A DNA stretch of 64,000 nucleotides from Actinomyces bowdenii (GCF_017592395.1 NZ_JAGFOU010000004.1:1-64000); one strand, 5' to 3'. Shown: positions 1 to 8,764, numbered from the stretch's first letter. The notes: a model not told the origin generated them from the letters alone. Program-made: numbers and translations.

Positions 1-132
1 ACCAGCCAGACCCAGCGCGAGACCGCCTACCAGGACTGGCTGCACTCCTACAATCACCACCGCCCCCACACCGCCCTCGACGGCCAAACCCCCGCCAGCC
101 GCGTCCACAACCTCACGGGGAAGTACATCTAG
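1..132 (+). mobile_element. IS481-type transposase, C-terminal end only (gene begins before the window)
   Basis: An open frame runs from the first base to a TAG at 130-132 and encodes 43 residues. The segment contains YNHHRPHTALDGQTPASRV and then a Gly-Lys-Tyr-Ile end. This is the usual C-terminal tail of the rve integrase core of IS481-family (and related IS3-like) transposases, just after the catalytic Glu. The catalytic residues lie outside the window, so intactness cannot be judged. No terminal inverted repeat is obvious in the 150 bases downstream. It lies where cydDC might have been expected, downstream of cydB. Confidence 0.75.
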
Positions 133-205
133 GCCTGGAGCCTAGGCCCCGCGGGCTCCGCCTCAGTCGCCGAGGCCGCTACTGCCGGCGCTGCTGCGGC
201 ATGGC

Positions 206-248
206 GACGGCCCGGTGATCATCCGTGATGGACGATCACCGGGCCGTC
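206..248. terminator. Strong hairpin between transposase and cydB
   Basis: A perfect 15-bp inverted repeat (206-220 with 234-248, loop 221-233, core GGCCCGGTGATC) lies between two convergent genes. It extends by another C-G pair at 205/249. No T-run follows on either strand. It probably acts as a bidirectional terminator or 3'-end stabiliser for cydAB and the transposase gene. Confidence 0.6.
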
Positions 249-285
249 GTCGGTCTCAGCCCGCCTCAGGAGCCGGTCATGCGGA

Positions 286-1419
286 TCAGTAGCCGATGAG
301 GGCCTCGGGCTGGGCGGAGTCCCGCACCTTCGTGGGGTGCAGGCCGCCCTTGCCCGCGTCGATGTCCTCGGCATTGATCCGCTTGGCGAAGACCTTGTAG
401 CTCCAGATGGTGTAGGCCAGCACCCCGGGCACGAAGACCACCGCGGCCGCCGTCATGATGATGAGCGTGGTCTCGGCACTGGCCGCCTGGGTCAGCGTCA
501 GGGAGTAGGCCGGGTCGATGGAGGAGCGCATGACATCGGGGGCCATGGAGGCGAAGATGAAGACCACGGCCATGGCGATGCCCACGAAGTGCAGGGCGAA
601 GGCCCAGCCGTCGCGGCCGGTGGCACTGGCGCTCATCGAGGCCAGCAGCCCGACGGCGGCGATGATCAGCGGCAGCCAGGACAGCGCGTTGGGGGAGTGG
701 GCGATCTGCGCCCAGACCGCCCAGACCGCGGTCACGGCCGTGGCGGCCGGGCCCAGGCGGCGCGAGAGCCGCAGCGCCCGCTGGGACAGCTCGCCGGTGG
801 TCTTCAGGGCGATGAACAGGGCCCCGTGGTTGAGGAAGAGCAGGCAGGTGACCACGCCGCCCAGGAGGGTGAAGGGCGTGATCATGGAGAGGAACCCGCC
901 GGTGATCTGGTGGGAGCTGCCGTACAGCAGGGTGCCGGCAGGGACGTCGGCGGCGGGCACCACCTGCCGGGTGGTCATGTCCAGCACCTCGATGCGCATG
1001 CCCTGCACCAGGTTGGCGAAGGCCACGCCCCACAGGATCGAGGGCACCCAGGCGCTGACGGTGTGCGCCCAGTCCCAGCGGTCCCTCCAGGTCTGGGAGT
1101 TGATCTTGGGCCTCCACTCGATGGCGCACACGCGCACGATGAGGCACAGCAGGATGCACAGCAGGGGGATGTAGGCCCCGGAGAACAGGGTGCCGTACCA
1201 CTCGGGGAAGGCCGCGAAGGTGGCGCCTCCGGCGGTCAGCAGCCACACCTCGTTGCCGTCCCAGTGGGGGCCGATGGCGTGGAGCATGGCGCGGCGCTCC
1301 TTCTCGTCGCGCCCGAGGATCTTGAGCAGCATGCCCACCCCGAAGTCGAATCCCTCCAGGGCGAGGTAGCCGATCCACAGGATGGCGATGAGGACGAACC
1401 AGAGGATTGCCAGAGTCAT
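286..1419 (-). CDS. cydB: Cytochrome bd ubiquinol/menaquinol oxidase subunit II
   Basis: 377 residues, normal length for CydB. The N-terminus has the family signature of a first membrane helix followed by GYLALEGFDFGVGML, and many hydrophobic helices follow. CydB is the structural partner of CydA in the membrane-bound bd oxidase. This enzyme oxidises quinol and reduces O2 to water at high oxygen affinity without pumping protons. It begins 27 bases after the cydA stop, so the two are cotranscribed. Downstream there is only a hairpin and a transposase remnant, and cydDC (heme/thiol exporter needed for bd assembly, often in the same operon in actinobacteria) is not here. Confidence 0.95.
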   Translation of the reverse strand: MTLAILWFVLIAILWIGYLALEGFDFGVGMLLKILGRDEKERRAMLHAIGPHWDGNEVWLLTAGGATFAAFPEWYGTLFSGAYIPLLCILLCLIVRVCAIEWRPKINSQTWRDRWDWAHTVSAWVPSILWGVAFANLVQGMRIEVLDMTTRQVVPAADVPAGTLLYGSSHQITGGFLSMITPFTLLGGVVTCLLFLNHGALFIALKTTGELSQRALRLSRRLGPAATAVTAVWAVWAQIAHSPNALSWLPLIIAAVGLLASMSASATGRDGWAFALHFVGIAMAVVFIFASMAPDVMRSSIDPAYSLTLTQAASAETTLIIMTAAAVVFVPGVLAYTIWSYKVFAKRINAEDIDAGKGGLHPTKVRDSAQPEALIGY

Positions 1420-1446
1420 GGGGTTCTACCTTCCTTGGCTCGATCG

Positions 1447-2970
1447 TCAGTAGGCGAAGGACAGCGCGGGCGCATGGGCCCCCGGCTGGTCCTTCTTCCC
1501 GTCCGTGGGCTGAGGGGACTGCTCCGGGTCCACGGGGGTGTGCACGCCCTCGCGGATGTAGCGGCGCAGCAGGACGAACCAGACCACGCCCAGGGCGGCG
1601 TAGAGCAGGGTGAAGATGATCATCGAGCTCAGGACCGTGCCCGCGGAGACCACCGAGGACACGCCGTCGGCGGTGAGCATGTAGACCTGGGAGACCGGGT
1701 CGGCCAGGTTGGGCACGATGACCCAGGGCTGGCGGCCCATCTCGGTGAAGATCCAGCCGAAGGAGCAGGCGATGAAGGGCAGCCACATGGTCCACAGCGC
1801 GGCCCTGCCCAGGGAGGGCCGGCTGATGAGCCTGCCCGAGCGGGTCAGCCACAGGGCCAGGACCCCGATCGCCATGGAGGCCATGCCCAGGCCGATCATG
1901 AGGCGGAAGGACCAGAAGGTCACCATGACATTGGGGCTGTAGTCGATGGGCCGGCCCTGGGAATCGGTCTCGCCGAACCGCTCCTGGTACATCTCCTGGG
2001 CCTCCTGGAGCCCCATGACCTCAGCGTTCATGTCGTTGGTGGCCATGAAGGAGTAGACGCCCGGCACGGAGATGAAGCGGGTCATGCCCTCATCGCAGTC
2101 CCCGAAGGCGATGGCGGTGAAGGGCGCCCCGGACTCGGTGTGGCACAGGCCCTCGGCCGCCGCCATCTTCGCGGGCTGCTCCTCGACCACCAGGTGGCCC
2201 TGGAAGTGCCCGGAGGTGGCGGTGATGGCGCCGGCCAGCACCATGGTGACGGCGCCGAAGCGGGCCAGGCGGCGCCACAGGTGGCGGGCCTCGTACTCCT
2301 GCTCGGCCCGCACCGCCTTGGTCATCCACCACACCGAGACGCCCAGGATGACGGCGGCCGCCACGAGGAAGGCCGAGGCGATGACGTGGACGACCGTGGT
2401 CCACAGGATCGGGTTGGACAGGACCTTTCCGAAGCCGGCCAGGCCGTCGAGCTCGGCGCGGCCGGTGGTGGGGTTGACCACGGTGCCCACGGGGTGCTGC
2501 ATCCAGGAGTTGGCGGCCAGGATGAAGAAGGCGGAGAAGTTGGTGCCGGCGGCCACCGCCCACATGCACAGGTTGTGCAGCCTGGGGGAGAGGCGGTCCC
2601 AGCCGAAGATCCACAGCCCCAGGAAGGTGGACTCCATGAAGAAGGCCAGGAGGGCCTCGAAGGCCAGGGGGGCGCCGAAGACGTTGCCGACGAACCGGGA
2701 GTACTCCGACCAGTTCATGCCGAACTGGAACTCCTGGACGATGCCGGTGGCCACGCCCAGGGCGAAGTTGATGAGCAGGATCTTGCCGAAGAACTTCGTG
2801 GCCACCAGCCACTGCTTGTCGCCCGTGCGCCTCCAGAGCGTCTCCATGAGGGCGACCAGGGGCGATAGCCCGATGGTCAGCGGTACCAGGATGAAGTGGT
2901 AGACGGTGGTGATGCCGAACTGCCAGCGAGCCAGGTCGAGGGAGTCCAGCGCCATCGGTGCGAGGTTCAT
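1447..2970 (-). CDS. cydA: Cytochrome bd ubiquinol/menaquinol oxidase subunit I
   Basis: CydA carries the hemes and the quinol site of the bd oxidase. Visible family marks are the N-terminal helix with the heme-ligand His (WQFGITTVYHF), the QHPVG segment, and the quinol-loop signature GWIFTEMGRQPWVI. About 507 residues, normal length. I place the start at ATG 2970 because AAAGGTGG lies five bases upstream. A GTG three codons earlier (2979) is possible but overlaps that ribosome site. This is the first gene of a two-gene operon. The leader has a candidate promoter and palindromic element at 3047-3083, consistent with respiratory or redox control, although the regulator is unknown. Confidence 0.95.
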   Translation of the reverse strand: MNLAPMALDSLDLARWQFGITTVYHFILVPLTIGLSPLVALMETLWRRTGDKQWLVATKFFGKILLINFALGVATGIVQEFQFGMNWSEYSRFVGNVFGAPLAFEALLAFFMESTFLGLWIFGWDRLSPRLHNLCMWAVAAGTNFSAFFILAANSWMQHPVGTVVNPTTGRAELDGLAGFGKVLSNPILWTTVVHVIASAFLVAAAVILGVSVWWMTKAVRAEQEYEARHLWRRLARFGAVTMVLAGAITATSGHFQGHLVVEEQPAKMAAAEGLCHTESGAPFTAIAFGDCDEGMTRFISVPGVYSFMATNDMNAEVMGLQEAQEMYQERFGETDSQGRPIDYSPNVMVTFWSFRLMIGLGMASMAIGVLALWLTRSGRLISRPSLGRAALWTMWLPFIACSFGWIFTEMGRQPWVIVPNLADPVSQVYMLTADGVSSVVSAGTVLSSMIIFTLLYAALGVVWFVLLRRYIREGVHTPVDPEQSPQPTDGKKDQPGAHAPALSFAY

Positions 2971-3556
2971 CGACACCACCTTTCAAAAGGATGGCGAAAC
3001 TTATAGGAAGTGCTGCGGTCCCTTCCGCAGGTGCGATAGGGCAACCATAATGACACGCTGACGCCTTGTCATCAAAGTGTCAATAAGGTTCGATAACGAT
3101 CGTCGGTGCGGCCGCGGGGGCCCGGCGTCCGCGCAGGTGGGGCGCTCATGGGGGCGGCGGCGGGGTGTGCCGCCGCCTGCCGCCCGGGTCCCGGGCGCCG
3201 GCGGGGACGGCGCCGCGGTCCCGTTCGCGCCCCAGTTGCGCCCACAGGTGAAGAGGTGCGGGATGGCGGCTGCCTGCGGCACCCGGGGGCGGGGATGTGA
3301 AATACTCTCCTCGGCTCCGAGTGCCCCGTACCGGCACCTGGTGCCCGGGTCCTCGGAGACGAACCCGCCCGGGATTCTCGCGCCGCTATGAGCGCCGCCG
3401 CGAGTCCGGCGCGTGCGGACGCCTTCGGGGCAGGCGCCCCATGGCGCCGCACCACTGAGACTTCATGAACTCGCCCTCGCGCTCGCGCAGGGGCACAACC
3501 GCGCTGATGCGCCGGGGGTACGACGGCGCCCCAGCGCCCGGAGAGTGCAGCCCACC
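2971..3556. other. Divergent intergenic region between cydA and rne
   Basis: About 590 bases separate cydA (-) from rne (+). The left part holds the cyd promoter and leader hairpin. On the plus strand TACTCT at 3303-3308 is the best -10-like hexamer for rne and would imply a leader of about 240 bases. A long 5' leader is known for RNase E genes, which are autoregulated through it. I see no convincing gene: short open frames here have no ribosome site or recognisable protein. Confidence 0.4.
3047..3083 (-). promoter_or_regulatory. Candidate cydAB promoter and overlapping palindromic operator
   Basis: Read on the minus strand, TTGATG (3075-3070) and CATTAT (3052-3047) are separated by exactly 17 bases, a plausible -35/-10 pair about 75 bases before cydA. 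An imperfect 18-bp palindrome, TTGTCATCAAAGTGTCAA (plus strand 3066-3083), overlaps the -35. Its geometry resembles Rex sites (TTGTG-N8-CACAA) but the arms do not match. A short hairpin (3013-3018 with 3025-3030) lies in the transcribed leader. Confidence 0.45.
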
Positions 3557-6500
3557 ATGGCACGTCGCACCGAATCAACAGAATCAACAGAATCGGCCGA
3601 GACCCGAGGCGAGTCGGTTCCCGCCGTCCAGGCGCAGGCCCCCACCGGTTCCGCCGCCGGGGAGGGAGCGGACCAGGAGCAGCCCCAGGAGCCCGCGAAG
3701 GCTCCGGTGCGCCGTCGGCGCAAGGCCACCGCCACCAGCACCACCCCGCCCGCTGAGCGTCCCGCGCGCTCGCGTCGCGCCACCGGTGGGGATGAGCCTC
3801 CGGCCTCCGGGGATGACGAGGCGCCCGCCGTCGCCCAGGCCCCGATCACCCGCAGCGCCGCGGCAGCCGGCAGTGCTGCGAAGGACGACGGCGCCCAAGC
3901 GCCCGAGCCCCCGGCCCCGCCCGCCCGCCGGCGGCGCCGGGCCACCGCCCCTGCGGCGGCGCCCGAGCAGGCCCCGGCCGCGCCCCCCGCCGCCCAGGCC
4001 CCCACGCCGGTCCCGGACCAGGACGGCGAGGCCCACGATGATGGGGCGCCCGAGCAGGCCCCGGCCTCCCAGCAGGGCAAGGCCCCCGGGGATGCCGGGA
4101 GTGCGGGGGAGGCCGAGGAGGCCGCCGGGGAGGCCGAGGAGGCGCCCCGGGCCGACGGTGCCGAGGAGCAGGATGAGGCCGAGGACGAGCCGGCGCAGGA
4201 TCCCGAGGACGATGACGAGGAGGGGGCTCGGGACCGCCCCGAGGACCTCCCCGAGGCGGAGCCGCTGCGGCTGCCCGCCGCCTCCCTGCTCTTCCAGGCC
4301 CCCGACCCCAGCCGGGCGCGACGCCGCCGCCGGGTGACCGCGGCCGCAACCTCCCCCGAGCCCCAGGAGGCGGGTCCCCAGGACGCCGATCCCCAGGCCC
4401 CCGAGTCCAGGAGCGGGAGGCGCCGCTCCGCCCGGGGCCAGGAGGCGCCGTCCGACCAGGGGGCGCAGCGGGGGCGCTCGCGCCGCGGCCGGTCGCAGGC
4501 GCCCCAGGACTCCGAGACCGCCGGGCAGGGGCCCGGCAGCGCCGACCACGACCAGCCCTCCGATGGCGCCCCCGCCGGCGGTGCCGAGGCCGGCGCCGAG
4601 GACTCCGCCCCCACGGCCCCGTCCGGCCGCCCCAGGCGCCGCCGTCGTGCCACCTCCTCCACCGCCACCCCGACCGCGGCCCCGGAGCCGACGGGACGGG
4701 ACGAGGAGCCCCAGTCCGATGAGGGCGAGGCGGACCCCCAGGAGGCCGCTGGTGAGGAGGCCGCCTCCGGGCGCCGTAAGCGCCGCAGGGGAGGGCGCGG
4801 ACGCCGCTCGCGCCTGCGTGAGGACGAGCGCGACTGGAATGCCGAGGGCGATGAGGATGCCGGGGCCGCCGGGGCCGCTGAGGCCGGGCGGGCCCAGGAC
4901 GCGCCGCCCTCGGGGGAGGCGCGGGAGGGTGCTCAGGAGGACTCCGGTGAGGAGGGGGCCGAGCAGGGCTCGCGCCGTCGTCGTCGCCGCTCCCGCACCC
5001 GCAGCGAGACCGGCAGGGAGGCGCGTGACGAGGTCACCGCGCTCAAGGGCTCGACCCGCCTGGAGGCCAAGCGCCAGCGGCGCCGCGAGGGGCGCGCCGC
5101 CGGGCGCCGCCGCCCCATCATCACCGAGGCCGAGTTCCTCGCCCGCCGCGAGAGCGTGGACCGACAGATGATCGTGCGCGAGTCCGATGGCCTCAACCAG
5201 ATCGCCGTCCTGGAGGACGACCTGCTGGTCGAGCACTACGTGGCCCGCCACACCCAGACCTCGATGGTCGGCAATGTCTACATCGGCCGGGTCCAGAACG
5301 TCCTGCCCTCCATGGAGGCCGCCTTCGTGGACCTGGGCAAGGGGCGCAACGCCGTCCTGTACGCCGGGGAGGTCAACTGGGACGCCGCGGGCATGGAGGG
5401 CAAGCCCCGCCGCATCGAGGACGCCCTCAAGAGCGGGGACACCATCCTGGTCCAGGTCACCAAGGACCCCATCGGGCACAAGGGCGCCCGGCTGACCAGC
5501 CAGATCACCCTGGCCGGCCGCTTCCTGGTGCTCGTGCCCGGGGGGACCATGACCGGCATCTCCCGCAAGCTGCCCGACACCGAGCGCTCCCGCCTGAAGA
5601 AGATCCTCAAGCGCGTGGTGCCCAAGAGCGCCGGCGTCATCGTGCGCACCGCGGCCGAGGGCGCCACTGAGGAGCAGCTGGCCGCCGACGTCGCCCGCCT
5701 GGTCGAGCAGTGGGAGGCCATCGATAAGAAGGCCGGCTCCGTGCTCAAGGGCTCGGGCAAGGCGCCCGTCCTGCTCAAGGGGGAGCCCGAGCTGGCCGTG
5801 CGCGTCGTGCGCGACGTGTTCAATGAGGACTTCCGCCGCCTCGTCGTCTCCGGGGACCAGGCGTGGAGGACGATCTCGGGCTACGTCGGCGAGCTCAGCC
5901 CCGAGCTGGTCGACCGCCTGGAGCACTGGACCGGGCCCGACGACGTCTTCGCCGCTCACCGCGTGGACGAGCAGCTGGCCAAGGGCTTCGACCGCAAGGT
6001 CTGGCTGCCCAGCGGCGGCACCCTGGTCATCGACCGCACCGAGGCCATGACCGTCATCGATGTCAACACCGGCCGCTTCACGGGTGCCGGGGGCACCCTG
6101 GAGGAGACCGTCACCCGCAACAACCTGGAGGCCGCCGAGGAGATCGTGCGCCAGCTGCGGCTGCGGGACATCGGCGGCATGGTGGTCATCGACTTCGTCG
6201 ACATGGTCCTGGAGTCCAACCGCGACCTGGTCCTGCGCCGCCTGGTGGAGTGCCTGGGGCGCGACCGCACCCGCCACCAGGTCACGGAGGTCACCTCCCT
6301 GGGCCTGGTCCAGATGACCCGCAAGCGGGTGGGCCAGGGGCTCGTCGAGGCCTTCTCCACCACCTGCGAGTCCTGCAACGGCCGCGGCTTCATCGTCCAC
6401 GACGAGCCCGTGGAGAACCAGCAGGCCGACATGTCCGCCTCGGCCTCCCGGGGCCGCGGTCGCGGGCGCAAGCGCCGCGAGGAGGAGCAGGGCGGCGCGC

Positions 6501-7534
6501 AGGCGGCGACCGCGCCTGAGCCCAAGAAGGCCAGGAAGCCCGGTCGGAAGGGCAAGGAGACCCAGGACGCCCCGGAGGCCGAGGGTGTCGATGAGCAGGC
6601 TCGGGCGGCTGTGCGCGGAGCCCTGGCCCAGATCGCCGCCGCTGCGGAGCAGGCCCACGAGCAGGCGATCCAGGACGGCCAGGCCCATGAGGACGGCGCC
6701 ACTGGCGACGACGGCCGCGCCAGTGCTGAGGGCGGGCGTGAGGACGGTCCCGAGGGGGCTGACGGCGCTGCTGCCGAGAGTGCCGCGCCCGCGACGAGGA
6801 AGGCTGCCAGGGCCAGCAGGACCCGCAGGAGGAGCACCTCCCGGGCGGTGGCGGCCGCGCCGGCTGAGGTGCAGGAGCCCGCATCGGCGGCTGCGCCGGC
6901 TGAGGTGCGGGATCCCGCTCGGGCCGACTCCGAGGACTCCGGTGGGGCCGGGGCCGATCAGCCCAAGGATGATGGTGCGGCCCCCGCGGAGTCCAAGGCC
7001 ACCAGGAAGCCGCGCCGTCGAGCGGCCTCCGCGCGCAAGGCCGCTGCTCAGGAGCCCGGCACTCAGGGTGCGGCGGAGGGGACCGGTTCGGAGGCGGGCG
7101 AGGGGCCCGACCAGGATGCGGAGCCCGCCCGGGACCCCGGGGCTGAGCCGGGCACGACCGGCAAGACCGGCGCATCCGGCAGGGCCAGCGGGACCGGCAG
7201 GGCCACCAAGGCGGGAAGGACTGCCGGCAGGGCCGGGAAGGCCACCGCCTCCGGTGCGGACTCCGAAGGGGCCGGCGTCCCCAGCCGGGCCTCCCAGGCC
7301 GGTGAAGGCGCCGGTGAAGACCCGGCCGAGCCCAGCACGGCCGACCAGGACGCCGGCACGGCGGGCCAGGAGGCACCGGTCAGGAGCGCGCGCAAGCCGC
7401 GCCGTCGCGCCGGCTCCCCGGCCACCGCGCCCGGGGCCTCGGCCCCGACGGCGGCTGAGCCGGCATCTGGGCCGGCCGACGAGGCCGCCGCCCAGGCGGG
7501 CGATGCCGGGGGCCCCGCGCCAGAGGGCGACTGA
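3557..7534 (+). CDS. rne: Ribonuclease E/G with long disordered N- and C-terminal arms
   Basis: RNase E is the main endoribonuclease of mRNA turnover and rRNA/tRNA processing. From ATG 3557 the product is 1325 residues. Residues 1 to about 530 are low complexity: acidic stretches with Arg blocks such as RRRRR. The catalytic core follows at about 535-940: S1 domain (GNVYIGRVQNVLPSMEAAFVD), the metal-binding Asp segments VIDVNTGRFTG (near 833) and VVIDFVDM (near 878), and the Zn-link CESC (near 936). Residues 950-1325 are again Ala/Pro/Arg-rich disorder. The core sits centrally, as in actinobacterial RNase ES, not at the N-terminus as in E. coli. The open frame continues 48 codons upstream, but ATG 3557 (MARRTEST) has GGAGAG nearby and is preferred. 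It is followed by ribosomal protein genes. Confidence 0.95.
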   Translation: MARRTESTESTESAETRGESVPAVQAQAPTGSAAGEGADQEQPQEPAKAPVRRRRKATATSTTPPAERPARSRRATGGDEPPASGDDEAPAVAQAPITRSAAAAGSAAKDDGAQAPEPPAPPARRRRRATAPAAAPEQAPAAPPAAQAPTPVPDQDGEAHDDGAPEQAPASQQGKAPGDAGSAGEAEEAAGEAEEAPRADGAEEQDEAEDEPAQDPEDDDEEGARDRPEDLPEAEPLRLPAASLLFQAPDPSRARRRRRVTAAATSPEPQEAGPQDADPQAPESRSGRRRSARGQEAPSDQGAQRGRSRRGRSQAPQDSETAGQGPGSADHDQPSDGAPAGGAEAGAEDSAPTAPSGRPRRRRRATSSTATPTAAPEPTGRDEEPQSDEGEADPQEAAGEEAASGRRKRRRGGRGRRSRLREDERDWNAEGDEDAGAAGAAEAGRAQDAPPSGEAREGAQEDSGEEGAEQGSRRRRRRSRTRSETGREARDEVTALKGSTRLEAKRQRRREGRAAGRRRPIITEAEFLARRESVDRQMIVRESDGLNQIAVLEDDLLVEHYVARHTQTSMVGNVYIGRVQNVLPSMEAAFVDLGKGRNAVLYAGEVNWDAAGMEGKPRRIEDALKSGDTILVQVTKDPIGHKGARLTSQITLAGRFLVLVPGGTMTGISRKLPDTERSRLKKILKRVVPKSAGVIVRTAAEGATEEQLAADVARLVEQWEAIDKKAGSVLKGSGKAPVLLKGEPELAVRVVRDVFNEDFRRLVVSGDQAWRTISGYVGELSPELVDRLEHWTGPDDVFAAHRVDEQLAKGFDRKVWLPSGGTLVIDRTEAMTVIDVNTGRFTGAGGTLEETVTRNNLEAAEEIVRQLRLRDIGGMVVIDFVDMVLESNRDLVLRRLVECLGRDRTRHQVTEVTSLGLVQMTRKRVGQGLVEAFSTTCESCNGRGFIVHDEPVENQQADMSASASRGRGRGRKRREEEQGGAQAATAPEPKKARKPGRKGKETQDAPEAEGVDEQARAAVRGALAQIAAAAEQAHEQAIQDGQAHEDGATGDDGRASAEGGREDGPEGADGAAAESAAPATRKAARASRTRRRSTSRAVAAAPAEVQEPASAAAPAEVRDPARADSEDSGGAGADQPKDDGAAPAESKATRKPRRRAASARKAAAQEPGTQGAAEGTGSEAGEGPDQDAEPARDPGAEPGTTGKTGASGRASGTGRATKAGRTAGRAGKATASGADSEGAGVPSRASQAGEGAGEDPAEPSTADQDAGTAGQEAPVRSARKPRRRAGSPATAPGASAPTAAEPASGPADEAAAQAGDAGGPAPEGD

Positions 7535-7605
7535 GGGCCCGTGCCCAGGCCCCGAGCCGCTCGTGGTTCTTCCCTGGGAGGAGCGATCGGGGCGGTCGGC
7601 TCGTG

Positions 7606-7628
7606 CCCCTCTCCCGGCCCGGGAGGGG
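7606..7628 (+). terminator. Possible rne terminator hairpin
   Basis: CCCCTCTCCCGG (7606-7617) can pair with CCGGGAGGGG (7619-7628) with a two-base bulge, starting about 70 bases after the rne stop. There is no T-run, as is common in high-GC actinobacteria. Confidence 0.4.
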
Positions 7629-7806
7629 CGGGGCGATCGGATCACCGTCATGGGTGTACCAGCGGGCCCCTCTCCCGGCCCCGGGGGGTCCGGGGTGTGG
7701 ATCGGGGCTCTGGGCTCGGCGGCCTTGGCCGCTGGAGGGCTCCGGGATGGCCACGGGCTCGGGAGGGTGGTTGGGGCTTCAGGTTGGGCGTCGCTTCGCG
7801 GAAAGC

Positions 7807-7882
7807 GCGTCACTTCGCGACTTGGACGACACCTGTAGGTACCGTCCAAGTCGCGAAGTGACGCCTCTGTCGCGAAGTGACG
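7807..7882. repeat. 22-bp perfect inverted repeat with reiterated GTCACTTCGCGAC core
   Basis: Bases 7807-7828 are the exact reverse complement of 7843-7864. The 14-base loop itself contains the small palindrome ACCTGTAGGT. A third copy of the core, reading GTCGCGAAGTGAC, follows at 7869-7881, and a weaker relative (GTCGCTTCGCGG) precedes at about 7790. The element lies between rne and the rplU promoter. It could be a terminator, a protein-binding array or a small mobile repeat; the sequence does not decide. Confidence 0.8.
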
Positions 7883-7984
7883 TCCCACCGAACCCGCCCC
7901 ACCACGGCCCTGGCCCGCCACCGGCCCTGGCCTTGCCAGAGGGAGGTCGTGCCCAAGAACACAGGATGATGGGTGGCTGGGAGG

Positions 7985-8013
7985 TTGGACGGCCGCGGTG
8001 CATCGCCTAGAGT
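7985..8013 (+). promoter_or_regulatory. rplU-rpmA promoter
   Basis: TTGGAC (7985-7990) and TAGAGT (8008-8013) are spaced by exactly 17 bases. This is the best sigma-70-type promoter in the window and lies about 95 bases before rplU. Confidence 0.7.
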
Positions 8014-8048
8014 TGCCTGTCGGTGCGTCTTGCACCATTGCCCAGGGG

Positions 8049-8077
8049 ATGCCCCTCCTGCACAGGAGGCGGGGCAT
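8049..8077 (+). promoter_or_regulatory. Hairpin in the rplU 5' leader (L21-leader-like)
   Basis: ATGCCCC (8049-8055) pairs with GGGGCAT (8071-8077) and TCCTG with CAGGA inside it, leaving a GGC bulge. It lies in the transcribed leader between the promoter and rplU. Structured leaders in front of rplU are known in bacteria as autoregulatory sites for L21. That role is inferred here from position only. Confidence 0.45.
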
Positions 8078-8107
8078 TCAGAAATCACGACAGAGATGAG
8101 CATTCAA

Positions 8108-8416
8108 GTGGTCTACGCGATCGTCAAGGCCGGCGGCCGTCAGGAGAAGGTCTCCGTCGGCGACGTCGTGGTTGTCGACAAGCTCGCCGGCGAGATCGGT
8201 GACGAGGTCTCCCTCGCCCCCCTCATGCTGGTGGATGGCGACAAGGTGACCACCGCCGCTGCCGACCTGGCCAAGGCCTCCGTCACCGCCGAGATCCTCG
8301 GCGAGGAGAAGGGCCCCAAGATCAACATCCTGAAGTTCAAGAACAAGACCGGCTACCGCAAGCGCCAGGGGCACCGCGCGCAGCTGACGGCCGTCAGGGT
8401 CACCGCTATCAAGTGA
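8108..8416 (+). CDS. rplU: 50S ribosomal protein L21
   Basis: L21 binds 23S rRNA in the large subunit. The product begins [20 protein letters not shown] and ends with the [15 protein letters not shown] segment typical of L21. GTG 8108 gives 102 residues, matching the usual length of about 103. ATG 8096, four codons earlier, is the alternative, but neither has a strong ribosome site, and AGGAGG at 8065 is sequestered in the leader hairpin. It is the first gene of the rplU-rpmA pair, with its own promoter at 7985-8013. Confidence 0.93.
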   Translation: MVYAIVKAGGRQEKVSVGDVVVVDKLAGEIGDEVSLAPLMLVDGDKVTTAAADLAKASVTAEILGEEKGPKINILKFKNKTGYRKRQGHRAQLTAVRVTAIK

Positions 8417-8476
8417 CCCTCCGGCCGGGGAAACCGGCCATCTGAACGCACACGATCGAGAAGAAAGAAGCCCGAG

Positions 8477-8734
8477 ATGGCACACAAGAAGGGTCTTGGC
8501 TCCTCCCGCAACGGCCGCGACTCCAACGCCCAGCGCCTCGGCGTCAAGCGCTACGGGGGCCAGTTCGTCAAGGCCGGTGAGATCATCGTCCGCCAGCGCG
8601 GCACCCACTTCCACCCCGGGAGCAACGTGGGCCGCGGCAACGACGACACCCTGTTCGCCAAGGCCGCCGGCAACGTCGAGTTCGGCACCTTCCGCGGCCG
8701 CAGGGTCGTCAACGTCGTGCTCCCCGAGGCCTGA
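8477..8734 (+). CDS. rpmA: 50S ribosomal protein L27
   Basis: 85 residues beginning [20 protein letters not shown]. It is the classic L27, whose N-terminal tail reaches the peptidyl transferase centre. The start is already at the mature-like MAHKKG form, with no N-terminal extension to be cleaved as in Firmicutes. AGAAAGAAG precedes the ATG as a weak ribosome site. It lies 60 bases after rplU in one operon. The strong hairpin at 8765-8800 separates it from obgE. Confidence 0.96.
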   Translation: MAHKKGLGSSRNGRDSNAQRLGVKRYGGQFVKAGEIIVRQRGTHFHPGSNVGRGNDDTLFAKAAGNVEFGTFRGRRVVNVVLPEA

Positions 8735-8764
8735 GCCTCAACGGGACGCACCCCCATCTTTCCT

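Larger units (their letters stand above)
7535..7984. other. Repeat-rich intergenic region between rne and rplU
   Basis: No gene is supported here. The region holds two copies of GCCCCTCTCCCGGCCC (7605-7620 and 7666-7681), the first folding into a terminator-like stem, and a large inverted repeat with reiterated GTCACTTCGCGAC cores (7807-7882). The overlapping open frames in several phases are typical high-GC artefacts. Confidence 0.6.

Noticed and set aside
337-2868. Long plus-strand open frame antisense to cydAB (843 codons)
   Set aside because: Typical high-GC antisense shadow: Gly/His/Asp/Pro-rich with no domain. The cydAB proteins on the other strand match their families throughout.
3066-3083. 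Rex-type redox operator before cydA
   Set aside because: Spacing fits TTGTG-N8-CACAA, but the arms read TTGTC and GTCAA and are not a match. It is kept only as an unassigned palindrome.
3584-8077. Minus-strand open frame of 1497 codons across rne
   Set aside because: Its translation is Gly/Leu/Arg/Pro repeat without family similarity, and rne on the plus strand has all RNase E motifs.
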